Shown one piece after another: positions 1 through 9,517 of a stretch of DNA of 37,148 bases. A program made the position numbers and the translations under genes. The notes below the pieces were generated by a model. That model worked only from the letters and a program-made list of their open reading frames with translations, had not been told where the DNA came from and made no database searches. Source of the DNA: an uncultured Oscillospiraceae bacterium. Its GTDB lineage: Bacteria > Bacillota > Clostridia > Oscillospirales > Oscillospiraceae. The stretch covers positions 1-37,148 of the forward strand of contig CANROZ010000004.1 of NCBI GenBank assembly GCA_947632365.1, given 5' to 3'. Position 1 is the first letter of the stretch, and every line of letters begins with the position of its first letter.

Positions 1-788
1 AACAGCTCCTCCGCGTCCGCCACCTCCACGATCCGGCCCTTGTAGATGACGCCGATGCGGTCGGAGATGAACCGGACCACGCTCAGGTCGTGGGCGATGA
101 ACAGATAGGTGACGTCGTTCTCCCGCTGGAACTTCTTCATCAGGTTCAGCACCTGGGCCCGGATGGACACGTCCAGCGCGGAGATGGGCTCGTCAGCCAC
201 CACCAGCTCCGGCTCCATGACCATGGCCCGGGCGATGCCGATGCGCTGGCGCTGGCCGCCGGAGAACTCGTGGGGATAGCGGGTCAGGTGCTCAGGGAGC
301 AGACCCACCTCGTTGATCATGTTCTCCACCTTGCGGACCCGGTCCGCCTCGTTCTCGAACAGACCGAAGTTATAAAGTCCCTCGGAGATGATGTAGTCCA
401 CCGTGGCCCGCTCGTTCAGGCTGGCCGCCGGGTCCTGGAACACCATCTGCACGTTGCGGATCACCTCCCGGTCCAGAGCCCGGGGTATCTTGCCGGAGAT
501 GCGCACGCCCTTGTAGTCGATCTCACCCGCCGCCAGGGGGTTGACCCGGATGACGGCGCGGCCGATGGTGGTCTTGCCGGAGCCGGACTCGCCCACCAGG
601 GAAAAGGTCTCGCCCTTGTAGATATCAAAGGACGCATCCTGCACGGCCCGGACGGCGTTGTCGCCCTTGCCGAAGGTGATGTCTACATTTTTCAGCGACA
701 GGAGTATCTCCCTGCCGTTTTCCGCCATGGGCCCGTGCTCGGGGAAACGGGAACGGCGGCCTTCTTTTGTACCTTTTACTTTTGACAC
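1..788 (-). CDS. oppF: Oligopeptide/dipeptide ABC transporter ATP-binding protein (OppF-like), C-terminus cut by window edge
   Basis: My reverse-strand translation contains [16 protein letters not shown] (Walker A), [16 protein letters not shown] (Q-loop), [14 protein letters not shown] (signature) and [12 protein letters not shown] (Walker B). GTG at 788 follows AAGGGGGGCGGAGAC; an alternative in-frame ATG is at 728. Absent from the ORF track because it runs off the edge. Confidence 0.9.
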   Translation of the reverse strand, partial: MSKVKGTKEGRRSRFPEHGPMAENGREILLSLKNVDITFGKGDNAVRAVQDASFDIYKGETFSLVGESGSGKTTIGRAVIRVNPLAAGEIDYKGVRISGKIPRALDREVIRNVQMVFQDPAASLNERATVDYIISEGLYNFGLFENEADRVRKVENMINEVGLLPEHLTRYPHEFSGGQRQRIGIARAMVMEPELVVADEPISALDVSIRAQVLNLMKKFQRENDVTYLFIAHDLSVVRFISDRIGVIYKGRIVEVADAEEL

Positions 789-801
789 GTCTCCGCCCCC
801 C

Positions 802-2550
802 TTAAATGTTGAATGCCTTCATGAGCTTGCCATGGATATCATGGATGCCCTCGGGCTTTTCCACCTTGGGCGCCCGGGGGTCCAGCAGCCAGGTCTTGGC
901 AAAGTGGGTGGGGCTGACCTGGAACATGGGCGGCTCCTTGATGGTATCGATCTTCATGCAGTAGGGGTTGCGGGGCGCGAACGCGTCGCCCACGATGGCG
1001 TTGTAGAGGGAGGGCGGCGTGCCGGTGATGGAGTAGAGCGTGGTGTTGCGCTCGGCAAGCTGGGGCAGGCTGGAGAGCAGCGCCCAGGTGTAGGGGTGGC
1101 GGGGATCGTAAAAGACCTCCTCCACCGTGCCCAGCTCCACGATCTGTCCGGCGTACAGCACCGCCACGCGGTCGGCGATATTGGCCACCACGCCCAGATC
1201 GTGGGTGATGAACACCGTGGTGAAGCCAAATTCCTTCTGCAGGTCCTTGATGAGCTTCAGGATCTGGGCCTGGATGGTCACGTCCAGGGCCGTGGTGGGC
1301 TCGTCGCAAATCAAAATCTTCGGCTGGCAGCTCAGGGCGATGGCAATGACGATGCGCTGGCGCATGCCGCCGGAGTACTGGAACGGGTAGTCGTCAAAAC
1401 GGGCCTCCGCATGGGGGATGCCCACCTTGTGCATCAGCTCCAGAGCCCGGCTGCGGGCCTCCACCTCGGAGCAGCCCTGGTGCTTGATGATGATGGAGGT
1501 GATCTGCTTGCCGATGGTGATGATGGGGTTCAGGCTGGTCATGGGGTCCTGGAACACCGTGGCGATACGGCGGCCGCGGACCTGAGTCCAGTCCTTGGAG
1601 TACTTCATGTTAGCCAGGTTCAGCACGCAGGTGCCGTGGAGCTTGTCGGCGGTCTCGTCCAGGTACTTGACCCGGAACACCACCGTGTCGAACACAGCGT
1701 TGCGCTGCTCCTCGTCGTCCAGGTCCACGCCCATCTTCATGGCCTTCTCCAGGGCCACGATCAGCTTGTGGGTCAGCTGGATGCGCTTGAAGAGCGGATA
1801 GCGGCCCACGGAAAGGCGTATCTCCTTGCCCAGGATGTCGTTGCGCTTTTTCGTCTCGTCGGTGATCTGGCCCGCGATCTGCTTTTCATACTGGGCCTTC
1901 AGCGCAGCCATCTCCCTGGAGTAGCGCTCGTTGAAGGCGGTATCCTTGGCGGCCTCGGCCTGGCGCTTCTTCTCCTCGGCGGCCTCCTTCCCCTCCAGGG
2001 CCTTGATCTGGGCGTCGTACTCCTTCAGCTTCTGCTCGGCGGCCCGGATGCGGTCCTTCTCGCTCTTGGGGTCGTAGGTCTGCTTCTCGTTGAAGAGGTT
2101 GGTGCGGGTGAACTTCAGCTCCCGCAGCTCGCCCTCGATAGCCTCCCGCTCCTCGTCGGACAGGCTGCTGCGGCGCTTTTTCTCGCTCTCCAGCTCCACG
2201 ATCTTTTTATAGGTGTCCGCGCCCAGCTCATAGTGGCTGATCTTGTGCAGCCGGGACAGGGTGCCCTGCATCAGCTGCCGGGCGCCGGGGGTGAGCTTGA
2301 CGTAGGTCTCCGCCAGCTCGGGATCGTCAAAGATGATCTTGCCCTGATCCACGAAACCGTTGGAGTCGGTCATGCCCGCGAAGGTCTTGGTGAGCACGCT
2401 CTTGCCGGAGCCGGACTCGCCCACGATGGCGATGGACTCGTTCTCATAGATATCCAGGCTCACGTCCCGGATGGCCGTCAAAATACGGCCCCGGACCCGG
2501 AACTTCACCGTCAGGTTCTGGATGGACAGCAGCACTTTCTTTTCTTCCAT
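802..2550 (-). CDS. oppD: Oligopeptide ABC transporter ATP-binding protein (OppD-like) with a large internal insertion
   Basis: 582 aa. GESGSGKS (Walker A), [13 protein letters not shown] (Q-loop), [15 protein letters not shown] (signature), [19 protein letters not shown] (Walker B) and a C-terminal GTPPSL...PRNPYC Opp motif. About 235 extra residues lie between Walker A and the Q-loop. Confidence 0.92.
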   Translation of the reverse strand: MEEKKVLLSIQNLTVKFRVRGRILTAIRDVSLDIYENESIAIVGESGSGKSVLTKTFAGMTDSNGFVDQGKIIFDDPELAETYVKLTPGARQLMQGTLSRLHKISHYELGADTYKKIVELESEKKRRSSLSDEEREAIEGELRELKFTRTNLFNEKQTYDPKSEKDRIRAAEQKLKEYDAQIKALEGKEAAEEKKRQAEAAKDTAFNERYSREMAALKAQYEKQIAGQITDETKKRNDILGKEIRLSVGRYPLFKRIQLTHKLIVALEKAMKMGVDLDDEEQRNAVFDTVVFRVKYLDETADKLHGTCVLNLANMKYSKDWTQVRGRRIATVFQDPMTSLNPIITIGKQITSIIIKHQGCSEVEARSRALELMHKVGIPHAEARFDDYPFQYSGGMRQRIVIAIALSCQPKILICDEPTTALDVTIQAQILKLIKDLQKEFGFTTVFITHDLGVVANIADRVAVLYAGQIVELGTVEEVFYDPRHPYTWALLSSLPQLAERNTTLYSITGTPPSLYNAIVGDAFAPRNPYCMKIDTIKEPPMFQVSPTHFAKTWLLDPRAPKVEKPEGIHDIHGKLMKAFNI

Positions 2551-2562
2551 GGCGCCGCCCCC

Positions 2563-3543
2563 TTACATATGCGTCCGGGGGTCGGACGCGTCGCCCAGGT
2601 TCTGGCCCACCACGTACAGCACCACGGTGATGATGGAGGCAATGGCCACCGGGCTCCAGAACTCGAACTCCCAGCCGGGGGTCACCATGGCGCCCTCAGC
2701 GGCATAGATCAGCCGCCCAAGGCTCATCTCGCCCATGCCCATGCCGATGTAGGCCAAAAACACCTCATAGGATATGTAGGAGGGTATCTCCGTGGCCAGC
2801 TGGGTCACGATGACGCTGGTCATGAAGGGCAGGATGTTCTTCATGGCGATCTTGATGGTGGAGGTGCCCAGGCACTTAGACGCCAGGTTATACTCCCTGT
2901 CGCGGATAATGATCACCTGTGTTCGGATGAAATACGCGATAAAAAGCCAACCCGTGATGGTCAGTGCGAAAACCATCGTCCAGAAACTGGAGGTGAACAG
3001 CATGATCATAACGGAGATGATCAGGATATAGGGCACGTTGCCGATGATGTTGTACACCTCGGTCATGAACATATCCACCCGCTTGGAGAAGCCCCAGATG
3101 GCCCCCACCAGCACGCCCACCGTCATGTTGATGGCGGCGCAGACAAAAGCCAGGGAGATGGAGATGCGGGAGCCGAACCAGATACTGTCCCAGGTAGACT
3201 CGCCGTTGCCTCCCAAACCCAGGATCGTATGGATGTTCACGCCGTAGGCTTTCATGGCCGCGGCGGGGCTCAAATGCTTGGCCGTGCCGTCCATAACGTT
3301 GGCGTATCGGTCGAAATCCACAAAGGCCGGATAGACGTAGGCCAGCAGCAGCACTATGCCCAGGAGCGCAAGGACGACGATGTTGACCTTGTTGTGGAAG
3401 AACACCCGGAACACGGAATGCCAATAGGAATACCGGGGCGCGGTGATCTTTTCCGATTCTGCTTTGCTGTGGTCCACATGGGAGAACAGCTCCTCCTCGC
3501 TCATACCGAGCGCGCTCAGATCGATCTTTTCCATTGCCGTCAC
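2563..3543 (-). CDS. oppC: Oligopeptide ABC transporter permease (OppC-like)
   Basis: 326 aa, multi-spanning, with the EVFLAYIGMGMGEMSLGRLI BPD-permease EAA-like region; located between oppD and oppB. Confidence 0.9.
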   Translation of the reverse strand: MTAMEKIDLSALGMSEEELFSHVDHSKAESEKITAPRYSYWHSVFRVFFHNKVNIVVLALLGIVLLLAYVYPAFVDFDRYANVMDGTAKHLSPAAAMKAYGVNIHTILGLGGNGESTWDSIWFGSRISISLAFVCAAINMTVGVLVGAIWGFSKRVDMFMTEVYNIIGNVPYILIISVMIMLFTSSFWTMVFALTITGWLFIAYFIRTQVIIIRDREYNLASKCLGTSTIKIAMKNILPFMTSVIVTQLATEIPSYISYEVFLAYIGMGMGEMSLGRLIYAAEGAMVTPGWEFEFWSPVAIASIITVVLYVVGQNLGDASDPRTHM

Positions 3544-5120
3544 CTGTCTTTCGTAGAGAAGGAGATACGCGGGTCCACGGTGGCCATCAGCACGTCGCCC
3601 AGGATGAGCGAGACGACGGACAGCACAGCATAAAACAGGGTCACGCCCACGATCACGCCGTTATCATACTTGTTGATGGCGTCCGTCAACTGGTTGCCGA
3701 CGCCGGGGACCACGTACACACGCTCGGTGATGATGGCGCCGGTCAGAGCAAACAGGATGCTGGCAGGGATGCCCTGGACGATGGGGATAATGGCGTTTTT
3801 CATGATGTGCTTGGAGAATATCTCGCCCTCGCTGAGGCCGCCGGACCGGGCGAACTTCACGTAATCGGAGTTCATCTGGTCGATCATGTACCGACGCATC
3901 CACTTCATGAGGCTGGCCACCGAGGGCAGCGCCAAAGAAACGATGGGCAGCACGTACATCAACTTGCTGGCAGAGTCTGTGCTGAACATGGTGGGCAGAC
4001 CGAAAACGCTCCCGCCGATAGCCTTGAACAGGAAGATATAGGCCAGGCTGGGTACAGCGATAATGAACACGATATAGATGGTCCCCAGCTTATCCAGGAG
4101 CTTATTTTTCCGCAGGGCCATGGCAAGACCGACAGGCAGACCCAGAACATAGGCCATGATCGTGGAGATGATGCCGATGACAAAGGAGTAGCCCATCTTG
4201 GACATACCGGTCTTGAAGGTCTCCACGTTGGTGTAGTCGTCGGTGAACCGCTGTCGGTTCAGGGTGTTCATATCCCGGGAGCCGGACATATACGTCGCGG
4301 TGTGCAGGTCGTCCGCGCTCTCCTCCGTGAGGCCAGTGGGGAACGTGAGGGTGGACAGCACATAGGCGCCCTGGGACTGGGTCATGGTCTGGAACACATC
4401 CACACCCCGGTTGACAGAATAGGATGTGCCCAGCCGGATGGTGAGGAGGTTCTGATGGATGTAGGGGAACTGGTCATCAAAATAAAGCAGATATCTATGA
4501 TAAGTGCCGTTGCCGATGATGGCGGGCGAGAATTTTTCCCCGCCATACACCGGGTCGTACCAGGTGAAAGTGATGCCCCTCTCCCCTATGTCCGTCTCCT
4601 CCGGCACATAATTGACACTGTCAATGAAAAACATATCCACAAAATAGTTCCAGGCGCGGCGAAGAAGCGGGAAGTCCCGGTGTGCAAACAGCGTCTGCTG
4701 TCCGCCGCTGACCAGCTTCCCCGAGCGGGATGTTATCGCGTCCAGGCGATCCACGGTATAGCCCTGGGACTCGTAGAACTCAGTGAATTGCTGGACGTAC
4801 TGGGCCGTCGCCTCGCTGTCCTTGTCCGGGGTGCGCCCGATGGAGGCTACGGCGTCACGCGTCTGGGAGTCCAGCGCGCCGCTGCTGACCAGCCCGTCCA
4901 GGTATTCGGAATAGGGCACATAGTCCAGGTAGCCGTATTCCTCCCATTTCTGGTACTGGTAAGTGACTTTGCTGTTGTTGTTCTGCTTGGTATAGGCGCT
5001 GTCGCTGGCGAATATCTTCTCCCGGTTCATCAGGGAGTAGATCAGGAACATCACCAGCACGACGACGCAGATCACAGAGATCAGACCGTGCAGCAGCCGT
5101 CTTAATACGTACTTACCCAT
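3540..5120 (-). CDS. oppB: Oligopeptide ABC transporter permease (OppB/AmiC-like) with a large extracytoplasmic region after TM1
   Basis: 526 aa. N-terminal MGKYVLRRLLHGLISVICVVVLVMFLIY TM helix; C-terminal YVKFARSGGLSEGEIFSKHIMKNAIIPIVQGIP EAA-type motif and TERVYVVPGVG. Confidence 0.9.
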   Translation of the reverse strand: MGKYVLRRLLHGLISVICVVVLVMFLIYSLMNREKIFASDSAYTKQNNNSKVTYQYQKWEEYGYLDYVPYSEYLDGLVSSGALDSQTRDAVASIGRTPDKDSEATAQYVQQFTEFYESQGYTVDRLDAITSRSGKLVSGGQQTLFAHRDFPLLRRAWNYFVDMFFIDSVNYVPEETDIGERGITFTWYDPVYGGEKFSPAIIGNGTYHRYLLYFDDQFPYIHQNLLTIRLGTSYSVNRGVDVFQTMTQSQGAYVLSTLTFPTGLTEESADDLHTATYMSGSRDMNTLNRQRFTDDYTNVETFKTGMSKMGYSFVIGIISTIMAYVLGLPVGLAMALRKNKLLDKLGTIYIVFIIAVPSLAYIFLFKAIGGSVFGLPTMFSTDSASKLMYVLPIVSLALPSVASLMKWMRRYMIDQMNSDYVKFARSGGLSEGEIFSKHIMKNAIIPIVQGIPASILFALTGAIITERVYVVPGVGNQLTDAINKYDNGVIVGVTLFYAVLSVVSLILGDVLMATVDPRISFSTKDR

Positions 5121-5152
5121 ACTTTAATCATCTCACGATCTTTGAAATATCA

Positions 5153-5180
5153 CAGGGGGTGGGGAAAACCCCGCCCCCTG
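5153..5180 (-). terminator. Intercistronic stem-loop between oppA and oppB
   Basis: CAGGGGG-T-GGGG-AAAA-CCCC-G-CCCCCTG: an 11-bp stem with one mismatch and no T-tract. Likely a 3'-end or mRNA-stability hairpin rather than a strong terminator. Confidence 0.5.
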
Positions 5181-5219
5181 CGCTTTTGATTGAGAAATCG
5201 CGTCAGTCAGGTCTTGCTT

Positions 5220-7406
5220 TTAGAAGATGCCGCTGGACATCGTCAGATAGCCGGAATATTCAGGCAGATAGCAGTTCAGATAGGTGGTCGGGTCCTGATA
5301 GTCGGGGCCCCAGCCGGACATATCCCAAATGTCGTAGCAGCACTCATAGCCGTAGGAGCAGTAGTAGTTGAGCGCGTACCAGTCGTCCAGGGTCTCGCAG
5401 GGGATCAGGTTGACGACCAGGCCATCGCCCAGCACGTCCTCCAGAGACTGCTTGTAGATGTTGGCGCGGCTCGTGTAGATCTCGTTGGTGGACCAATAGG
5501 GCAGGTCGATCTGGATGGGGCTATCAGCGGAGACCTCCACGCCCTGGGCCGCCAGCGCCTCCACGGCGCTGTCCCAGTGGGCCTTGGCCGCCTCGGGCTT
5601 ATACCAGCCGTCAAAGCTGTTGCTGGAGCCTACGCCGCCGTTGCCCTCGGGATCCCAGGCCTGGGCCTCAAAGCCGTCAAACTCGAACTGGGCCTGGACG
5701 ATCTCGCCGTAGAAAGTGCCGGCGGGGAAGGTCTGCTCGGTGCCGTCGCCCATATCGATGGTCACGTCCTCGGTCAGCTGCACGAAGTCGCCGGGCACGA
5801 AGGTGTTGCTCAGGGAATTGGACTTCATCTCCTCGCCGCTGATCGGAGCGTTGTAGGCAGCGCGGTCCAGAGCGAAGGTGATGGCCAGACGGAAGTCCTG
5901 ATTGTTCATGGCCGCCAGGGTGCGGGCGGCGTCCTCCTCGGTCTGGGGGGAGACGGCCTTGCTGTCGTCGCTGACGTTGGCGAAAGCCATGCGCATCAGG
6001 TTGTAGTTGATCTGACGGGCGGTGGTATCGGCGTCGCTGATATAGGCGTAGACGTCGAACACAGACTCGTCGGAACCCTCGACCTTGTCCTGCTTGGCCT
6101 GCACGATGGTGTTGGTGCTCAGGTTGCACCCGACCCAGTCGCCCTTCATGGCGGCGTTGTAGCCGAACATCACGTCGGTGGAGTCATACCAGGTATAGTT
6201 GATCTCGTGAATGTTCAGGTTCTCATAATCCCAATAGTCGGGGTTGGCCACATAGTGGGCCACGGAACCCTCGGTATAGTTGTCGATCAAGAACTCGCCG
6301 CAGTAGGCGATGTGGCTGGGGTCGATGCCGTAGTCGCCGGAGGTGGCGCCTTCACCGAAAGTGCCGCCCTGAGAGGTGTAGTACTCCTCGTTCAGGGGAG
6401 CGAAGCAGCCATAGCCCAGCATGGTCAGGAAGTAGGGGGTCTTGTCGAGCAGGGTGTACTCCAGGGTGTAGTCGTCCACAGCCTTCACGCCCACCTGGGA
6501 GAAATCGGAGATCTCGCCGGTGATGAACTCGACCCAGTTGGCAATATTGGCGTAGCCAGGCTCATAGAGGTAGCCCAGAGCCTCGCTGTTGTCTGCCAGG
6601 TGCCGAGCACCGGTGACCCAGTCGTTGGCGGTCACGTCGGCGATCTCACGGCCCTGCTGGTCCACCCACTTGGCACCCTCGCGGATGTGGAAGGTGTAGG
6701 TAAGGCCGTCCTCAGAGACTTCCCAGCTCTCAGCCAGGGCGGGCTGGATCTGGTTCTTGCCGTCATAGCGAACGAGGGAGGCATAGGTGGGAGCGATGAA
6801 CTCCTCGTCCATCTGACGGGAGGTGGCAAACACGTCCCAGGTCTCCGGGCCGGCGTCCGCACCGGAACGGTAGGAGTCAGCAAACTCGTAGCCCTTCTCC
6901 TCCATCCAGTCGTTCACAAAGGCGTAATACTCGGCCTCGGTCTCGGCCTCGCCCCAGGCGGCCAGCAGCTCATTCCGCTCCTCGGCGGTGAGAAGCTGAT
7001 CGGCATACATCCGGTAGCCCAGACGGTACTGGTCCAGGCCCCAGGTGGTGGAGGTGTCGGAGTGGGGGATCACGCTGTTGATGGCAAAGCGGTTGCCATC
7101 GTTGGTGGTCACCTCATAGACCGCCTGCTCGTCCAGCTTGGCCTCCGCCTGCGCCAGCAGCGCGTAGCGGAGAGACAGATTCTCCGTCTCCGCCTGGCCA
7201 GCCGTCAGCAGCTCGTAGAACTCGCCCAGAGCGGCATCATAGACCATCCAGCTGGCGTCCTCATAGCCCTCAGGGGTCATGAGCTCCTTCAGCGCCTCCA
7301 GGTCCAGAGGCTCGGCGCTGGCGTCATCGGCAAAAGCAGTCGCGCCCAACGCCAGGCACATTGCCAGCGCTATGACAAGCGCGAGCAATTTCTTTGCGTT
7401 CTTCAT
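5220..7406 (-). CDS. oppA: Peptide ABC transporter substrate-binding protein (SBP family 5, OppA-like), long form
   Basis: Start placed at MKNAKKLLALVIALAMCLALGATAFADD (ATG at 7406), preceded by AAGGAGGTCAAACA. LAESWEVSEDGLTYTFHIREGAKW and FRLAITFALDRAAYN are family-5 SBP signatures. About 728 aa from this start; the 774-aa track ORF extends upstream without an RBS. Confidence 0.9.
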   Translation of the reverse strand: MKNAKKLLALVIALAMCLALGATAFADDASAEPLDLEALKELMTPEGYEDASWMVYDAALGEFYELLTAGQAETENLSLRYALLAQAEAKLDEQAVYEVTTNDGNRFAINSVIPHSDTSTTWGLDQYRLGYRMYADQLLTAEERNELLAAWGEAETEAEYYAFVNDWMEEKGYEFADSYRSGADAGPETWDVFATSRQMDEEFIAPTYASLVRYDGKNQIQPALAESWEVSEDGLTYTFHIREGAKWVDQQGREIADVTANDWVTGARHLADNSEALGYLYEPGYANIANWVEFITGEISDFSQVGVKAVDDYTLEYTLLDKTPYFLTMLGYGCFAPLNEEYYTSQGGTFGEGATSGDYGIDPSHIAYCGEFLIDNYTEGSVAHYVANPDYWDYENLNIHEINYTWYDSTDVMFGYNAAMKGDWVGCNLSTNTIVQAKQDKVEGSDESVFDVYAYISDADTTARQINYNLMRMAFANVSDDSKAVSPQTEEDAARTLAAMNNQDFRLAITFALDRAAYNAPISGEEMKSNSLSNTFVPGDFVQLTEDVTIDMGDGTEQTFPAGTFYGEIVQAQFEFDGFEAQAWDPEGNGGVGSSNSFDGWYKPEAAKAHWDSAVEALAAQGVEVSADSPIQIDLPYWSTNEIYTSRANIYKQSLEDVLGDGLVVNLIPCETLDDWYALNYYCSYGYECCYDIWDMSGWGPDYQDPTTYLNCYLPEYSGYLTMSSGIF

Positions 7407-7479
7407 TGTTTGACCTCCTTCGTCATACAATACACTTTTATGAACAGGGCGCGCCCGCCCAACGTTCACAAGACTCATT

Positions 7480-7523
7480 CGCTTGCATCTCTGATGCAAG
7501 CGGAAAGGGGTGCACCCCTTTCC
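7480..7523 (-). repeat. Two adjacent perfect inverted repeats in the oppA 5' leader
   Basis: CGCTTGCATC-TCT-GATGCAAGCG (7480-7502) abutting GGAAAGGGGTGCACCCCTTTCC (7502-7523). Confidence 0.85.
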
Positions 7524-7570
7524 CTGTCCACCGTGCAAAGACAAAACTCCACACAGTAAACATTTTTTGT

Positions 7571-7599
7571 ATTTTATTACTTTAATACAATAATGTCAA
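7571..7599 (-). promoter_or_regulatory. Sigma-A-type promoter for the opp operon
   Basis: On the minus strand: TTGACA (7594-7599) - 17 bp - TAAAAT (7571-7576). Predicted leader of about 155-160 nt before the oppA ATG. Confidence 0.8.
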
Positions 7600-7698
7600 G
7601 GGAACTTCGTGGAAAATCACCAAGTTAACCCCATTTATGGCACATTGCCCATAAAACCAGCCTTGACCTTTGCGGCCATAGTTCAATTCCCCCAACTG

Positions 7699-9405
7699 TC
7701 AGTTGACCCCGTTCAAGTCATATTCTTCCAGCCAGGCCCTGGCCGTCTCGCACACGCCCCGCAGGCAGCTCTCCTCGAAGGGGCTGTCCAGTCCGGCGTT
7801 TTCCAGAAGCTGGGTGAAGGTGGCCGTGCCGCCCTGGCGGGTATAGGCCATGTACTTGCTCCAGGCCTCCTCCCGGCTCCGCTGCCCCAGAGCCCAGAAC
7901 TGCAAAGATACGGTCTGGGCCAGGCAGTAATCGATATAATAGAAGGGGCTGCCGTAGATATGCCCCTGCCGCTGCCAGGCCTCCCCGTCGGCAAAGAAGG
8001 GGATGTCCCCGTCCAGGCGCATCCAGGGCATATAGACCCCCTGCAGCTTTTTCCAGGTCTCGTGGCGCTGGGCCGGGGTCATGTCCGGATGGGCGTAGAC
8101 CTCATGCTGGAAGTGGTCCACCAGTGTGCCATAGGGGATGAAGGTCAGGGCCGCGGCCAGGTGGCTGTAGCGGAATTTCTTCGCGTCCGGGCCGAAGAAA
8201 TCCTCCGCCCAGGGCCAGGCCATGAACTCCATGCTCATGGAATGGACCTCGCAGGCCTCCATGCTGGGCCAGGCGTAGTCAGCGGGGACCCGGTCCCGGT
8301 TCATCCAGTTGGCGAAGGCGTGGCCCGCCTCATGGGTCACCACCTCCACGTCCCCCTGGGTGCCGTTGAAGTTGGCGAAGATGAAGGGCACGCCGTGATC
8401 GGCGATGGAGGTGCAGTAGCCGCCCGACGCCTTGCCGGGCTTGGACAGCACGTCCAGCAGCTCCCCCTCCAGCATCATGCGGAAAAATTCCCCGGTCTCC
8501 GGGCTCAGCTCGTCGTAGAACTTCCGACCCGCCGCCAGGATGTCGTCGGGGCTGCCCTGGGGCTTGGGGTTGCCGGAGCGGAACTCCAGCGCCGCGTCGG
8601 CGTAGCTGAGGGGATACGCCACCCCCAGCCGGGCCGCCTGCTGGCGGTATATCTCGTCCGCCACGGGCACCAGATACTTCACCACCGCCGAGCGGAACTT
8701 CTCCACGTCCTCTTTGCCGTAGCAGTTGCGGCCCATGCGGTAATAGCCCAGGGTGGTGTAGCCCTCATACCCCAGCTTTTTGCCCATGGCGTCCCGCAGA
8801 TGGGTCAGCTCGTCATAGATACGGTCCAGGTCGCTCTGGTGCGCCTTGAACCACTGTCCCGACGCCTTCCAGGCCGCCAGACGGCGCTCATCGTCCGGAT
8901 CGTGCTGGAAGGGCCCCATCTGGCTCAGGGTATAGGTGCCGCCCTCAAACTCGATCTGAGCCGAGGCGATGAGCTTGTCATACGCCTGGGTCAGGTCGTT
9001 CTCCTTTTGCAGCTCGGGGATGATCTCCGGCGAGAAGGCCTTGCGGGCGATCTCCGCGTTGAGGAAATAGGGCCCGCCGAACGCCGCCTCAAAATCCGGG
9101 CGGAAGGGGCTGGCCAGCATGGCGTCCAGCCAGGCCTGCATGTACTCCTGCAGCTCCGGCCACGCGCCGTTCCAGAAGGTCTCCTCGGCGTCGTAAAACT
9201 CATCCCGGGTGTCGATGCTGTGGCGGATGCTCACCAGCGTCCCCAGGGTGTCCATGTGCTTTTCCAGCGTCTCCCACTCCAGAAAGACCGCCTTGGCCGC
9301 CGCAAAGTCCGGCGCGGCCTTCAGCCGCTCCGTCAGGGCCGCCATCTGCTTTTTCAGCGCCTCCACATCCGGTCGCTCATAGCGCATCTCAGAAAATTTC
9401 AACAT
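7699..9405 (-). CDS. M3 family oligoendopeptidase (PepF-like)
   Basis: 568 aa with the zinc motif THEAGHAFANWMNRD and the M3-like N-terminus MLKFSEMRYERPDVEALKKQM; adjacent to the opp operon. Confidence 0.9.
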   Translation of the reverse strand: MLKFSEMRYERPDVEALKKQMAALTERLKAAPDFAAAKAVFLEWETLEKHMDTLGTLVSIRHSIDTRDEFYDAEETFWNGAWPELQEYMQAWLDAMLASPFRPDFEAAFGGPYFLNAEIARKAFSPEIIPELQKENDLTQAYDKLIASAQIEFEGGTYTLSQMGPFQHDPDDERRLAAWKASGQWFKAHQSDLDRIYDELTHLRDAMGKKLGYEGYTTLGYYRMGRNCYGKEDVEKFRSAVVKYLVPVADEIYRQQAARLGVAYPLSYADAALEFRSGNPKPQGSPDDILAAGRKFYDELSPETGEFFRMMLEGELLDVLSKPGKASGGYCTSIADHGVPFIFANFNGTQGDVEVVTHEAGHAFANWMNRDRVPADYAWPSMEACEVHSMSMEFMAWPWAEDFFGPDAKKFRYSHLAAALTFIPYGTLVDHFQHEVYAHPDMTPAQRHETWKKLQGVYMPWMRLDGDIPFFADGEAWQRQGHIYGSPFYYIDYCLAQTVSLQFWALGQRSREEAWSKYMAYTRQGGTATFTQLLENAGLDSPFEESCLRGVCETARAWLEEYDLNGVN

Positions 9406-9453
9406 ATCCTTCGCTCCTTTCCATGGGCAGGGCCCGCATATCAGCTGTACGCT

Positions 9454-9511
9454 ATTTTATCATGCTTCCGCCGCCGCCGCAATTGTATTTTTCGCCGCAC
9501 CGTGCTAAAAT
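9454..9511. promoter_or_regulatory. Compact divergent promoter pair for the M3 peptidase (-) and recG (+)
   Basis: Minus: TTGCGG (9477-9482) -17- TAAAAT (9454-9459). Plus: TTGTAT (9483-9488) -17- TAAAAT (9506-9511). The -35 hexamers abut. Confidence 0.55.
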
Positions 9512-9517
9512 CATGCC

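Noticed and set aside
1615-2322. OppD insert as an intein or separate inserted gene
   Set aside because: No intein-type splice-junction residues or homing-endonuclease motifs are evident, and the insert is helical, charged and in frame, so a domain insertion is the simpler reading.
658-3633. 991-aa plus-strand ORF
   Set aside because: It is antisense to oppD and oppC, which have intact ABC motifs. Its His/Gly/Leu/Val-rich sequence is typical of the shadow frame of GC3-biased genes.
5190-7559. 789-aa plus-strand ORF
   Set aside because: Antisense to oppA. Long open shadow frames recur over nearly every gene in the window (also 7609-9534, 12632-14200, 23254-25581, 30157-32241), so this is a composition effect rather than overlapping genes.
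7394-7585. 63-aa plus-strand ORF across the oppA leader
   Set aside because: Its open frame comes from the palindromes and spans the opp promoter on the opposite strand; no RBS or family match.
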